Shown here one piece after another: positions 16,342-26,464 of a DNA stretch of 62,055 nt. The notes beneath the pieces are model-generated. The model had not been told where the DNA came from. It saw only the letters and a list, made by a program, of their open reading frames with translations, and searched no databases. Origin of the DNA: Pseudomonadota bacterium (GTDB taxonomy: Bacteria; Desulfobacterota; Desulfobulbia; Desulfobulbales; SURF-16); the NCBI GenBank assembly GCA_018897105.1, contig JAHILF010000053.1:1-62055 (forward strand), given 5' to 3'. Each line of letters begins with the position of its first letter. Within the stretch, counting starts at the first letter, position 1. The translations under genes were made by a program, and so were the position numbers.

Positions 16342-18322
16342 ATTTCTTCTCATCAAACAGGGACAGGATCTTGGGGTCCTGTCCCTCATCATCACCCTTC
16401 TTCTTCAGTTCAGCGATCCGCCGTACCGGCCGGATCGACACCCTTTTTCCTTTGGCGATGGAACCCTTGAGGAGAAAATCATCAAAACTGATATCCTCAT
16501 AATTCCTCTTGGCTCTTTTGGAGGGCTTGAGGTGGATGCGTATCCTGCTCCCCTCACCCAGGGACAGGAATTGAATGTGAGACTTCCTGTGCGGGGGGAA
16601 AAGATGGTATTCCTTTTCCAGAATGAACTTGGGGCAATGGAAGCGCTTGACATAACTCAGATCCTCTTCGCCATCCAGATAGACCACATTGAAGATCAGT
16701 TTTTCATCAACCGTGCCCACCCAGCACAGATCGGAACCGACAAACACCTTGTCGGCGACATGAATGACCTTGTAGGTGCCGTTGTTGAAAAACAGCAGCA
16801 GCTTGTCATATTCCGAGCAGGCAAAGGAATTGTCGCAGTCGGATTTGACCTGATGGCCGAGGAAACCGCTCTCCCGATGGTAACCCACGGTGAGATTAGA
16901 GAGAGCCACATCCCTGGCCTCCACCTCGGAAAAGGCGGTAATCTCCGTGCGCCGTGGGTAAAGAGGACCGTAAGTTTTCAGCAGCCGGTCCAGGTAGCGC
17001 AGGGTGAAGCCCACCATGTCCTGCAGGTCTTTTTCCACCTCACGTGACCGATCCTGGATCTCTTTGATGTCCTTGCGCTTCTTATCAATGTCGTAGCGGG
17101 AGATGCGGCGGATGCGGATCTCCAGCAACCGCTCAATGTCTGCCTTGGTCACGTCACGCATCAACCGCTCCCGGAAAGGAGCAAGGGACTCCTTCACCGT
17201 ACTCACCACCAACCGGAAACTGGTGCACTCCTCGATCTGCTTATACAACCGCTCCTCAATAAAGATCTGCTCCAACAGATGGGCATGCAGTTTTTCCCGC
17301 AGGAGGTCCAGTTCAATGAGGAGCTCTTTCTCCAGATCCGCCTTGAGTTTGGCCGTGTTGTCCCGCAGCAGCTCGGGAACCGGGATGTTGACCGGCCGGT
17401 TGTCGCGGATACAGGTCAGATTGGGGCTGATGGGGACTTCACAGTCGGAAAAGGCGTAGAGTGCCCTGATGGTATCCTCGGCGTAAATGCCACGGGCCAG
17501 CTTGATCTCGATCTCCACATCTTCGGCGGTATAGTCGTTGATGGAAACAATCTTGATCTTGCCTGATTTGGCGGCCTTCTCAATGCTTTCCATCAGTGAC
17601 AGCGTGGTCGTGGTGTAGGGGATCTCCTTGATGAGAATGGTTTTCTCATTTTTTTCGACAATGCGCGCCCGGCATCTGATCCTGCCGTTGCCGTCATTGT
17701 AACCGGAGACATCCATGAGCCCGCCCTGGGGAAAATCAGGGTAAATCTCAAAGGGCTCGTCTTTCAGGATCTTTTTCTGGGCCTCCAGCAGCTCGCAGAA
17801 ATTATGGGGCATGATCTTGGTGGCCATGCCCACGGCAATGCCGTCCGCCCCCTGCAGCAGCAACAGGGGGAGCTTGGCCGGCAGTACCACCGGCTCCTGC
17901 ATGCGGCCATCATAGGAATCGGCAAATTCCGTCAAATCCTTGTTGAACAGGATTTCCCGGGCCAGCGGGGTGAGACGGCACTCGATATAGCGGGCCGCAG
18001 ACGGGCCGTCCCCGGTGAAGATATTGCCGAAGTTACCCTGGCGATCGATGAGGTAGCCCTTGTTGGCCAGGTTGACCAGTGCCCCGAAGATGGACTGGTC
18101 GCCGTGGGGATGGAGCTTCATGGTCTCGCCCACCACATTGGCTACCTTGTTGAAGCGGCCGTCATCCATGTTGAACAGGGTCTGCATGATGCGCCGCTGC
18201 ACCGGCTTCAGGCCGTCGGTCACATCCGGTATGGCCCGCTCCTTGATAACATAGGAGGTGTAGTCCATGAAGTTGGTATCAAAAAGCAGGTGCAGGGACC
18301 CGTATTCCGTCGGATTTTCCAT
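16340..18322 (-). CDS. parC: DNA topoisomerase IV subunit A (ParC-type)
   Basis: The 660-residue type IIA topoisomerase subunit carries the breakage-reunion domain: RAIPDVTDGLKPVQRRIM, the HPHGDQSI region, and AARYIECRLTPLA with the catalytic Tyr that links to DNA. The C-terminal part (about 470-660) has weak beta-pinwheel-like repeats and is shorter than in GyrA, ending in a Lys-rich tail. It forms an A2B2 enzyme with ParE, encoded 3 bp upstream, and decatenates chromosomes. Its 3' end carries the octamer array. Confidence 0.92.
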   Translation of the reverse strand: MENPTEYGSLHLLFDTNFMDYTSYVIKERAIPDVTDGLKPVQRRIMQTLFNMDDGRFNKVANVVGETMKLHPHGDQSIFGALVNLANKGYLIDRQGNFGNIFTGDGPSAARYIECRLTPLAREILFNKDLTEFADSYDGRMQEPVVLPAKLPLLLLQGADGIAVGMATKIMPHNFCELLEAQKKILKDEPFEIYPDFPQGGLMDVSGYNDGNGRIRCRARIVEKNEKTILIKEIPYTTTTLSLMESIEKAAKSGKIKIVSINDYTAEDVEIEIKLARGIYAEDTIRALYAFSDCEVPISPNLTCIRDNRPVNIPVPELLRDNTAKLKADLEKELLIELDLLREKLHAHLLEQIFIEERLYKQIEECTSFRLVVSTVKESLAPFRERLMRDVTKADIERLLEIRIRRISRYDIDKKRKDIKEIQDRSREVEKDLQDMVGFTLRYLDRLLKTYGPLYPRRTEITAFSEVEARDVALSNLTVGYHRESGFLGHQVKSDCDNSFACSEYDKLLLFFNNGTYKVIHVADKVFVGSDLCWVGTVDEKLIFNVVYLDGEEDLSYVKRFHCPKFILEKEYHLFPPHRKSHIQFLSLGEGSRIRIHLKPSKRAKRNYEDISFDDFLLKGSIAKGKRVSIRPVRRIAELKKKGDDEGQDPKILSLFDEKK

Positions 18323-18325
18323 GTG

Positions 18326-20155
18326 TTAAACCAGATGAGTCATGATGTACTCTTTGCGCACCGGGGTGTTTTTCCCCATGTAAAAAGAGAGCAGCTTCGG
18401 TACATCGCTCAGACGGTCGATGCTCACCTGCTGCAGGCGCATAACCTGGCCGATGAACTGTTTGAACTCACGGGGCGAGATCTCTCCCAGCCCCTTGAAC
18501 CGGGTGATCTCCACCCGTTTGTCGGCCTTGCCTTTGCCTTTAAGCTCCTTTTCCGCCACAATCTTCTCCTTTTCCGAATAGCAGTACCGGGTTTCTTCCT
18601 TGTTGCGCACCCGGAAAATCGGAGTCTCGAGAATGTAGACATGTCCCCTTTTCACCAGATTTTCAAAATAGGTGAGAAAGAAGGTGAGCAGCAGATTCCT
18701 GATGTGCAGACCGTCCACATCGGCGTCGGTGGCCAGGATTACCTTGTCGTAACGCAGGCCGCCCACCGAATCTTCGATATTCAAGGCCCGCATCATGTTG
18801 TACATCTCCTCGTTCTTATAAAGGAGGGTCAGGGACTGGCCGAAGACATTCATCGGCTTGCCCTTCATGGAAAAGACTGCCTGGGTCATGGGATCCCTGG
18901 CGCTGACAATGGAGCCTGAGGCGGACTGGCCCTCGGTGATGAAGACCATATTTTCCCGGCCGGGCTGGGAGGGGTTTTCCTTGCTGGGATGGTACTTGCA
19001 GTCCTTGAGCTGGGGCACCCGGATGGCCACCTTCTTGGCCTTGGCCTTGGCCTCCTTGCGCACATGCTGCAGTTCCTTGCGCACCTTCTCGTTCTGCTGG
19101 ATCTTGTCGATCAAGACTTCGGCGACTTCCTTTTCCTTGTAGAGGTAGTCGCAGACAAAATCCTTTACCCGGTTGACAATGATTCCTCTGATCTCCGTGT
19201 TGCCCAGCTTGTTCTTGGTCTGGGACTCGAATATCGGATCCTTAATCTTCACGGCCACCGTGCCGACAAGGCCTTCCCGCACATCATCGCCCAGGTATTT
19301 TTTGCCGGTGAATTCATTGACCCCTTTCAGGATGCCTTCGCGGAAGGCAGAGAGATGGGTGCCGCCTTCATTGGTATAGGTGCCGTTGACAAAGGAGAAA
19401 TAATTCTCGCCATAGCCCTCCGTATGACAGAAGGCGAGTTCCAGGGTCTCGTCCTTGTAATAAAGAGGTTCATACAGCCGGCCCTCCTCGATCTCATTAG
19501 CCAGCAGATCAAGCAGTCCATTGGCGGAAAAGAAGCATTCCTTCTCCATGCACAGTTTCAGACCGGCGTTGAGATAGGCATAGCGCCACAATCTCTTGCG
19601 GACAAACTCCAGGTTAAAGGCATACTCCTCAAAATGCGCGTGGTTGGGCAGAAATTCGACCAGGGTGCCGTTTTTTTCCGTGGTTTCGCCCTCGTCCTGC
19701 TCCTGCAGGATGCCTTCGGCAAACACGGCACGGGCATAGCGTCCTTCCCGGAAGGAGGTAACAGTGAACTGTTCGGACAGGGCATTGACCGCCTTGGTGC
19801 CCACCCCGTTCAAGCCAACGGAAAACTGAAAGACATCGGTATTGTATTTGGCTCCGGTATTGATCACCGAAACACATTCCACCAGCTTGCCCAGAGGAAT
19901 GCCGCGGCCGAAATCGCGTACCTTGACCCTGCCCTCTTCGCCGTCGTTGATGACGACGACGACCTTTTTGCCCGCCCCCATGATAAATTCATCAACCGCA
20001 TTATCAATCACCTCTTTAAGCAGGATATAGATGCCGTCGTCAGGATGGGAGCCGTTGCCGAGCCGGCCGATATACATGCCGGGACGCAGGCGGATATGCT
20101 CCAGCGAGCTCAGAGTCTTTATTTTTGATTCATCGTAGGCTACTGTTGCAGACAT
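18326..20155 (-). CDS. parE: DNA topoisomerase IV subunit B (ParE-type)
   Basis: The 609-residue ATPase subunit has a GHKL fold (EVIDNAVDEF, DFGRGIPLG, VGLNGVGTKAVNALS), a transducer domain and TOPRIM motifs FITEGQSASG and ATDADVDGLHIR, then PREFKQFIGQVMRLQ near the end. It supplies ATP-driven strand passage together with ParC. The parE-parC order with a 3-bp gap implies one transcript starting in the 478-bp gap to the right. Confidence 0.93.
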   Translation of the reverse strand: MSATVAYDESKIKTLSSLEHIRLRPGMYIGRLGNGSHPDDGIYILLKEVIDNAVDEFIMGAGKKVVVVINDGEEGRVKVRDFGRGIPLGKLVECVSVINTGAKYNTDVFQFSVGLNGVGTKAVNALSEQFTVTSFREGRYARAVFAEGILQEQDEGETTEKNGTLVEFLPNHAHFEEYAFNLEFVRKRLWRYAYLNAGLKLCMEKECFFSANGLLDLLANEIEEGRLYEPLYYKDETLELAFCHTEGYGENYFSFVNGTYTNEGGTHLSAFREGILKGVNEFTGKKYLGDDVREGLVGTVAVKIKDPIFESQTKNKLGNTEIRGIIVNRVKDFVCDYLYKEKEVAEVLIDKIQQNEKVRKELQHVRKEAKAKAKKVAIRVPQLKDCKYHPSKENPSQPGRENMVFITEGQSASGSIVSARDPMTQAVFSMKGKPMNVFGQSLTLLYKNEEMYNMMRALNIEDSVGGLRYDKVILATDADVDGLHIRNLLLTFFLTYFENLVKRGHVYILETPIFRVRNKEETRYCYSEKEKIVAEKELKGKGKADKRVEITRFKGLGEISPREFKQFIGQVMRLQQVSIDRLSDVPKLLSFYMGKNTPVRKEYIMTHLV

Positions 20156-20199
20156 GTCGGATGTTACGAAAAAGAAAAGTTGATGACCGCTTATCTATG

Positions 20200-20250
20200 C
20201 CCTTGAGGGTATTTATACCCCTTGTGGGTACTTATACCCCTTGCGGGTAA
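20200..20250. repeat. 19-bp tandem repeat, about 2.6 copies
   Basis: The unit CCCTTGAGGGTATTTATAC is repeated at 20219 (CCCTTGTGGGTACTTATAC) and partly at 20238. Each unit forms a small TACCC/GGGTA hairpin similar to the left arm of the REPIN-like element at 13038. It stands in the parE-pepF gap (20156-20633), where apart from this repeat and the hairpin at 20256 I see no gene or RNA I can name. Confidence 0.7.
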
Positions 20251-20255
20251 AAAAT

Positions 20256-20297
20256 CTTGGCAGCAAATTTCCGTAATGGCTGCCGAGAGTTTTTTTT
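20256..20297 (+). terminator. Stem-loop with T8 in the parE-pepF gap
   Basis: CTTGGCAGC pairs with GCTGCCGAG (one G-T pair) around a 14-nt loop, followed by eight T. On the plus strand this is a good intrinsic terminator, but no plus-strand gene ends just upstream. It could be a leader attenuator for pepF, 337 bp downstream, or end antisense transcription. Confidence 0.55.
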
Positions 20298-20633
20298 ATA
20301 CGAGACAGTCAAAAGTTTAAGGGTTGAGGAATATTCCGAGTTACATTCTATATCTCTCTTTCCTGCCGGATGCAACCTCATTTAAAAATCATTTTTTTGC
20401 TGATTTGAAAAATTCTTTGCCTCTCTGCCTAGTTACGTTAATGTATTTTTTTTAAAAAATGATATGATGGTCACGAAGCACGGCCTGCAGGGACTGCGAC
20501 AATGGTTACAGTCGTTTTTTTCTGCAGGTAATGAATTATTTCAACAACAATTACAGCATGTTCAGTCAAAGTGGCAAGATAAGTGATCATCAGATTTTAA
20601 CAGGTACTTTCACATAAGATAAGGATATTTTTC

Positions 20634-22406
20634 ATGTCAGCCGAATTAAATGAAAAGCTTGGCAGCACAACAGTTCTCTGGAACCTGGGCGACCTTTACA
20701 GCTCTCCGCAGGATCCCGCCATCAAAGATGATATCGCCTTCTGTGAGGAGGAAGCGGCCCTGCTTAAGGAATCTTTCGCCGGCAAGCTCGACACCCTCAC
20801 CCCTGACCAGCTTGCCCGTCTGGTCCGGCGTTTTGAAAGAATTGAATCCTTTGTCGGCAGGGTGGCCACCTATGCCTTTCTCAATTTCACCACCCAGATA
20901 AAAAACCAGGAGGCCGGGGCCTTTCTCCAGGAGGTCAGGGAGACATCAAGCCGCATTGCCAGGGAAACGGTGTTCTTTGACCTGGAATGGAGCAAAATGG
21001 ACGAAAAAATCGCAGATCCCCTGCTTGATGCCGCGGAAACCAGCCATTACCGCCATTATCTGCAAAATATCCGCCGCTATGCCAGCCATATGCTCTCCCA
21101 CGCAGAAGAGACCTTACTCATCGAGACAGCGCCGGTGGGCAGAAGCAGCTGGACCAATCTCTTTGAAAAGGTTCTCGGCCATCTCCAGTTCGGCGCGGCA
21201 AAACGTACCGAGGAGGAGGTATTGTCCGATCTCTACTGCCGGGACCGAGAGGTGCGCCGCAAGGCGGCGGATGAGCTGACCGAAGGGCTGCAAAGCCAGT
21301 TGCACATTCTCACCCACATCTTCAACACCCTGCTGGCCGACAAGATGATCAGCGATCGTCTGCGCAGCTATCCCTCCTGGATCAACTCCATGAATCTCGC
21401 CAATGAGCTGGATGACGCCACGGTGGAGGTGCTGATTGAGGCGGCCACCTCCCGCTATGACCTCGTCAGGCGGTACTATACGGTGAAAAAACAGCTGCTG
21501 GGGCTTGACGAACTGAAAGATTACGACCGTTACGCTCCCCTGCCCCATCTGCCCTCCGCCACTATCGGCTGGGATGAATGCAAAGAGATGGTGATCAACG
21601 GTTTCCGCAATTTTTCGCCGAAAATGGCGGAAATAGCCTCCTTCTTCTTTGATCGCCGCTGGATACATGCCCCGGTGCTTGATGGCAAACGGGGCGGCGC
21701 CTTTGCCCACCCCTGCGTGCCGGAAGTCCATCCCTATGTGATGGTCAATTTTACGGGCAATATCCGCGACGTCTCCACTGTGGCCCATGAACTGGGACAC
21801 GGCGTTCATCAATACCTGGCGGCCAAACAGGGATACTTTAACAGCAGCACCCCCCTGGTGCTGGCCGAGACCGCCTCGGTCTTTGCCGAACTGCTCATCT
21901 TTCATGATCAACTGGCATTGCTCACCGATGCCGGGGAACGCAGGGCCTTCACCTGCCAGAAGCTGGAATCCATTTTTGCCACCGTCTTCCGCCAGGTGTC
22001 GATGAACCGCTTCGAGAACCTGATGCATAACGCCAGGAGGGAAAAGGGCGAGCTGTCCGACAGCAAACTGAGCGAACTATGGTTGATCACCCAGCAAGAG
22101 ATGTTCGGCGACTCGGTCACCCTGACCGACAATTACGGCATCTGGTGGTCCTATATCCCCCACTTCCTCCATTCGCCGGGCTACGTCTATTCCTATGCCT
22201 TCGGCGAACTGCTGGTGCTGGCTCTCTACAATCTCTACCAGACGGAAGGCGAGAAATTCATCCCCAAATATCTTCATCTTCTCAGCCAGGGCGGCAACCT
22301 GTCACCCTATGAACTCCTGCAGCCCTTTGGCGTTGACTTAAATGACAGGAACTTCTGGCAGGGGGGGCTGACGATCATTGATCAGATGCTGCAAAGTATA
22401 GAGTAA
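20634..22406 (+). CDS. pepF: M3 family oligoendopeptidase F
   Basis: The 590-residue metallopeptidase has the HExxH zinc motif in VAHELGHGVHQYLAAKQG, with the third ligand Glu in LVLAETASVFAEL downstream, and the helical N-terminal half typical of PepF (WNLGDLYSSPQDP at the start). It degrades short peptides in the cytoplasm. The motif NFTGNIRDVSTVAHELGH matches the bacterial PepF branch. The next gene starts 9 bp later. Upstream is a long leader with a terminator-like hairpin. Confidence 0.95.
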   Translation: MSAELNEKLGSTTVLWNLGDLYSSPQDPAIKDDIAFCEEEAALLKESFAGKLDTLTPDQLARLVRRFERIESFVGRVATYAFLNFTTQIKNQEAGAFLQEVRETSSRIARETVFFDLEWSKMDEKIADPLLDAAETSHYRHYLQNIRRYASHMLSHAEETLLIETAPVGRSSWTNLFEKVLGHLQFGAAKRTEEEVLSDLYCRDREVRRKAADELTEGLQSQLHILTHIFNTLLADKMISDRLRSYPSWINSMNLANELDDATVEVLIEAATSRYDLVRRYYTVKKQLLGLDELKDYDRYAPLPHLPSATIGWDECKEMVINGFRNFSPKMAEIASFFFDRRWIHAPVLDGKRGGAFAHPCVPEVHPYVMVNFTGNIRDVSTVAHELGHGVHQYLAAKQGYFNSSTPLVLAETASVFAELLIFHDQLALLTDAGERRAFTCQKLESIFATVFRQVSMNRFENLMHNARREKGELSDSKLSELWLITQQEMFGDSVTLTDNYGIWWSYIPHFLHSPGYVYSYAFGELLVLALYNLYQTEGEKFIPKYLHLLSQGGNLSPYELLQPFGVDLNDRNFWQGGLTIIDQMLQSIE

Positions 22407-22415
22407 ACGTTCTGG

Positions 22416-25400
22416 ATGAGCCAGAAATACAAAATCACCTTTCTCGTCCTGCTGCTGCTCGGGCTGCTGGTCTATCTGGCGCCCAGACTCCTGGATGTCA
22501 AGGAGGTGCAGGAGGAACTGATCCGGCAGGCAAGCTCAGCCCTCAATGCCGAGGTCTCCATCGGCCAGATACGTTGGCGCTGGGCTCCCCTTCCCCACCT
22601 GACCCTGTTTGACACCACCGTCACCCACCGGGATTTCACCCTGCAGCTGCCTAAAACCAGAATCTACCCGGACTGGCAGGCCCTGCTGGCCAGCAGGGTG
22701 GCCATCGGCCGGCTCTATCTGCGCTCCCCCCATGTCACGGTGAACTCTTCTTTTTTTACCAAGTCGGCAAGCGGTGAGGGAGAGGAAGAGGGACCCGTGC
22801 TGCCCAGTGCCAATGTCACCGTCGATGACGGAACATTGGATATCGCGGCCTTTGCCAATGACCGGTTTCGCAGCAAAAAACTCACTTTTAGCGACATCAG
22901 CCTCAAAATACGCAAAAATGCCGACCAGCTGGCTGTCAGCCTGCAGAGCAGATCGTCCTTTGCAGGGAAGCTTTTGGTGCAGGGCAATTACTTTACCGAT
23001 TCCGTCTCCTATGCCGGTACGGTGAAAGCGGAAAAATTTGACCTTGCCCAGCTTGGCGAACTGACCACAATCGTCATGAAACCGCTGGCTTCCCAGGTGG
23101 ATTTCAGCTGTGACATTATCGGCCAGGGACGGCAGTCCATGCAGGTCCTGTTCAGCGGCGATATTCCGGCCTTTTCCCTGCAGCGGCTGGAGCAGCCTGT
23201 GCCATTCCACTTCAAGGGCGCCAAACTGCTGCTGGAGAAAAACGGCGAGGATCTCGCGGCAAAAATTTATGAGCTGAGCCTTGCCGACCCGCAGGTATCT
23301 TTTAGCGGCATTGTCCGCCGCTCCTTCGCCACTGATTCCCCTGAGCCTCTCTACCGGCTCGATCTTGCCGCCAAGGATATCGATCTGAGCGGGGTGCGCA
23401 CCGGGCTGCTCGCCCTGCTCGGCGATGAGCATATCACCACTACCGTCTGTGACGTGGTACGCGGCGGTCGGGCCAGATCCGCCACCTATTCCTTTAACGC
23501 GCCCCTTGCCTGCTTCTCCCATCTGCAGTCGATGATCATCAACGTTGATGTGGACAAAGCCGACATTCATGTGCCGGGAGTAGAACTTGATCTCGACCGC
23601 TCATCCGGGCCCATTATCATCAAGGACGGCAATATCCACGGCTACAATCTGACCACCTGGCTCGGTCCACATTTCGGCTCAAACGGTTCTTTTTCCCTGG
23701 GACTTTCCGAAAACAACCACCTTTTCAAGCTTGATCTTGATATCGACGCAGATTTGGCCGCCCTGCCCCAGACCCTGCATCATCTCATCCATAATGAGCA
23801 TTTCAGAAGCGAGGTGCTGAAATTCTCTTCCCAGGGCCGGAAAATGGGCCACCTCAACGTTGGGGAAGATCTGCGTGATTTTACCGTAGATGTCAGCATC
23901 CCAGACATGCAGGGTGCACTGGTCAACTATGAGCGGCTCAGCTGGCCCATAGGCTTGCGGGGAGGCATGCTGCATATCCATGGCGATGTGGTTGAGTGGC
24001 AGCGGGTTGCCGCGGACATCGGTCCCCATAAGCTGCTTGAATGCTCCGGTAATCTTTCCTGGGGCGACAGCGAGATACCCTTTGCCGTGAAGAGTATTGC
24101 CGCAACCCTTGATACCACCTCTTTGTTTGATGAACTCAACCGCTACCCCGTTATTGCCGCAACCCTTATTCCCAACATTTCCTCCATTGCCGGCGTTATT
24201 TCGGTGAACCAGGGGACCGCCGGCGGGCCATTCCTCCACCCGTCCCTCTGGCAATACCAGCTTGCCGCGGGGCTAGCCCAGATCACCTTCACCACCCCGC
24301 ATCTGCCGGAGACGATCAGTATCGATTCCGGCACCCTGGAAATGGCGGAAAACAAGGTTGCCCTGATGGATGGCAACATCAAATTTCTTGACTCACCCCT
24401 GAAACTTTCCGCCGGGCTTTCCCACCATCTCTTTTCCTACTGGAATGGCTGGCTGGAGCTTGACGGCCCGGTCACCACGGAACAGGGCAAGTGGGTGGCC
24501 GGGAAAAAGTGGATTCCGGACCTCTTTTTTCCCAAGATTCCGTGTACCATCAAAAAGCTGAGAATTAATTTTGCTGACAGCAATGTGGCTGTCTTCGGCA
24601 CGGTGCAAAACAGCTCTTTTGCCGGTTCGCCGGTGGAAGCGGTGGTGGATGTGAAAGTAAAAGGCGGACGGCATGAACAGACCGGCCTGCACTTTTTCAG
24701 GGACCAGAAAGATGGTCTTGTCACCATCACCGGCGACACCAGCAGCGCAGCCCCGCAAATCTCCTTCCAGGGCAGCATTGACTGGCAGACCGTGGCCGCG
24801 ATTTTCACTACCCGTATGGTATTAAACGGTGAATTGGAAGGCTTTTTTACGCTTACGCCCCCTGCGGGGGAGCGGCAACTGAGCTTCAATGGCCAGACCG
24901 AGGCGCGCGATCTGCAATGGCTATGGGGTGACTATTTACGGCAGATCGCCATTTCCCGGCTGTCACTATTCGGCAGTGATCAAAACCTCTCAATAAAGGA
25001 CCTTGACTTTACCTTTGAAAATGAACAGGTCACCGGTTCCGGCGAACTGCAATTTTCCCCGCGCGATGTGACCACGGATCTGTCACTGCATGCCCGGACC
25101 TTGTCCCAGAACACCCTCATCCATTTCATTGATGATCTGTCCGTATTCCTGGGCAAGATCAGCGGCACCGACAAAAAAAATCTCGCCTCCTCCCTGTCCG
25201 GCAATATTTCCGGCGCCATCAAGGTCAGGGCCGACGAATACCTGTTTGCCGAGACCATCAAGGAAGGCAAAACGCGCAATTACAAACTCACCCCCCTGCG
25301 GGGTACCATTGATTTCAGTAACAAGGAGTCAACCACCCTGATTCTTGAAGATTCGAGTTTCTGCGGCCTGGGTATCGACGGCACCCTTGCATGGCAAGAC

Positions 25401-26120
25401 GCGCAGAGCCGCAAGGAATTCACCCTGAAAAATCCTGCAGGCCCCCCACCGCTTTTTGAGGAATTTCTGACCTGCGCCGGGGTGAAAAACACCCTCATCT
25501 CCGGACCTTTTTCCGTGAACGCCACCCTGATGGATGAAAACGACAATCTCTCCTCCGGCAAGTTCCTGCTGCAAGGGGAAAACGGCGTGCTGGAAAAGAT
25601 GGATATTCTCTCAAAGATATTCAAGCTGATCAACTTCACCGACCTGTATCAGGGGCTGTTTTCCAGCGGTTTCCGCTACAAGCTGCTGGAAGTTCACGGC
25701 CATGTGGCAAAAAATCTGCTCATCCTCGACAAGGCGGTCATAGATGGCGAGGGGATGGATATTATGGCCCAGGGCAACATCAATCTGCAGACCCTTGACA
25801 CGGACTTGACCTTTTTTATCGTACCGTTTAAAACGATTGACAAAATCATCAATATGGTGCCGCTGGTGGGTCGGATCATCGGCGGCAAAAAACGGCATAT
25901 TGTCACCTATCCGGTGAAGGTGACCGGTAATCTGCGGGACCCTGAACTCAGTGTCCTTTCCCCGACCGCCATCGGCCAGGCCGCCGTGGATTTTATTTTT
26001 GATACGCTGACCCTACCCCTGGATCTGCTGCCCATGCCGGACGCAGCACAGCCTGAAGAACAGACCAGCGGGGAGGAAATAAAAGAAGAAATGTCTGAAA
26101 AGGACGTGACTGCGAAATGA
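22416..26120 (+). CDS. Large AsmA-like / DUF3971-type membrane-anchored protein
   Basis: The 1234-residue protein has one N-terminal membrane helix (ITFLVLLLLGLLVYLAP) and a very long, beta-rich periplasmic region of repeated short strands. The C-terminal section (about 1080-1200: DLYQGLFSSGFRYKLLEVHGHV, MVPLVGRIIGGKKRHI) resembles AsmA_2/TamB-like tails. Proteins of this class (AsmA, YhdP, TamB) are thought to bridge inner and outer membranes and carry phospholipids. A role in outer-membrane lipid supply is inferred from family and topology. It follows pepF by 9 bp and overlaps the next small gene by 4 bp (ATGA), so three genes form one unit. Confidence 0.8.
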   Translation: MSQKYKITFLVLLLLGLLVYLAPRLLDVKEVQEELIRQASSALNAEVSIGQIRWRWAPLPHLTLFDTTVTHRDFTLQLPKTRIYPDWQALLASRVAIGRLYLRSPHVTVNSSFFTKSASGEGEEEGPVLPSANVTVDDGTLDIAAFANDRFRSKKLTFSDISLKIRKNADQLAVSLQSRSSFAGKLLVQGNYFTDSVSYAGTVKAEKFDLAQLGELTTIVMKPLASQVDFSCDIIGQGRQSMQVLFSGDIPAFSLQRLEQPVPFHFKGAKLLLEKNGEDLAAKIYELSLADPQVSFSGIVRRSFATDSPEPLYRLDLAAKDIDLSGVRTGLLALLGDEHITTTVCDVVRGGRARSATYSFNAPLACFSHLQSMIINVDVDKADIHVPGVELDLDRSSGPIIIKDGNIHGYNLTTWLGPHFGSNGSFSLGLSENNHLFKLDLDIDADLAALPQTLHHLIHNEHFRSEVLKFSSQGRKMGHLNVGEDLRDFTVDVSIPDMQGALVNYERLSWPIGLRGGMLHIHGDVVEWQRVAADIGPHKLLECSGNLSWGDSEIPFAVKSIAATLDTTSLFDELNRYPVIAATLIPNISSIAGVISVNQGTAGGPFLHPSLWQYQLAAGLAQITFTTPHLPETISIDSGTLEMAENKVALMDGNIKFLDSPLKLSAGLSHHLFSYWNGWLELDGPVTTEQGKWVAGKKWIPDLFFPKIPCTIKKLRINFADSNVAVFGTVQNSSFAGSPVEAVVDVKVKGGRHEQTGLHFFRDQKDGLVTITGDTSSAAPQISFQGSIDWQTVAAIFTTRMVLNGELEGFFTLTPPAGERQLSFNGQTEARDLQWLWGDYLRQIAISRLSLFGSDQNLSIKDLDFTFENEQVTGSGELQFSPRDVTTDLSLHARTLSQNTLIHFIDDLSVFLGKISGTDKKNLASSLSGNISGAIKVRADEYLFAETIKEGKTRNYKLTPLRGTIDFSNKESTTLILEDSSFCGLGIDGTLAWQDAQSRKEFTLKNPAGPPPLFEEFLTCAGVKNTLISGPFSVNATLMDENDNLSSGKFLLQGENGVLEKMDILSKIFKLINFTDLYQGLFSSGFRYKLLEVHGHVAKNLLILDKAVIDGEGMDIMAQGNINLQTLDTDLTFFIVPFKTIDKIINMVPLVGRIIGGKKRHIVTYPVKVTGNLRDPELSVLSPTAIGQAAVDFIFDTLTLPLDLLPMPDAAQPEEQTSGEEIKEEMSEKDVTAK

Positions 26121-26317
26121 TTGTCAAGATAGTGGGAATATTTTTTGTCGTGGTGGGTACGGTCATCTCGTTGATCTTCTGTGTGCCGGGGCTCATCAAC
26201 AAGGATCATCTGCGGCAGATCATGGGGCAGCGCTACCCCATGATCTATTTCATCTACTTCACCAACGGCCCGCTACTGCTGATTATCGGCGCGGCTATTC
26301 TGACCTTTATGCGCTGA
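26117..26317 (+). CDS. Small two-helix membrane protein
   Basis: This 66-residue protein has two hydrophobic helices (VKIVGIFFVVVGTVISLIF and FTNGPLLLIIGAAILTFM) joined by a short polar loop with KDHLRQIMGQRYP. Its start overlaps the AsmA-like gene by 4 bp, so it is translationally coupled and may be a partner of that protein. I do not recognise the family. A decayed copy of its last 60 bp and the bases after it occurs at 27604-27697. Confidence 0.75.
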   Translation: MIVKIVGIFFVVVGTVISLIFCVPGLINKDHLRQIMGQRYPMIYFIYFTNGPLLLIIGAAILTFMR

Positions 26318-26344
26318 CCGCGTTCCTCAGCACCCTGCTCCAGA
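26255..26344. repeat. Left copy of a ~90-bp imperfect direct duplication
   Basis: This segment, the end of the small membrane-protein gene plus about 25 bp, aligns with 27604-27697 (ACCAACGGnCCGCT, TTATCGGCG, GACCTnnnTGCGCTGAC, CACCCTGC, CCAGATCT). Between the copies lies the PEP-CTERM-type gene. The duplication and the enclosed DNA look like the footprint of an old insertion. Confidence 0.7.
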
Positions 26345-26369
26345 TCTGCCGCGTCGTGATGAAAATAGA

Positions 26370-26406
26370 AATGCTCACATATGCCCAATATGCGAGCATT
26401 TTTTAT
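26370..26406 (+). terminator. Intrinsic terminator after the pepF unit
   Basis: AATGCTC and CATAT pair with ATATG and GAGCATT around a 5-nt loop, with one A/C mismatch, followed by TTTTTATTTT. It ends the pepF/AsmA-like/small-protein transcript on the plus strand. Confidence 0.8.
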
Positions 26407-26464
26407 TTTGCTGCGACACAGAAACCGGGCGAAAAGACATGTATTCAAGATGCCCTTATGTTGA

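Noticed and set aside
20466-20540. Small RNA from CCTGCAG...CTGCAGG pairing before pepF
   Set aside because: The pairing is short and interrupted; no promoter or terminator frames it convincingly.
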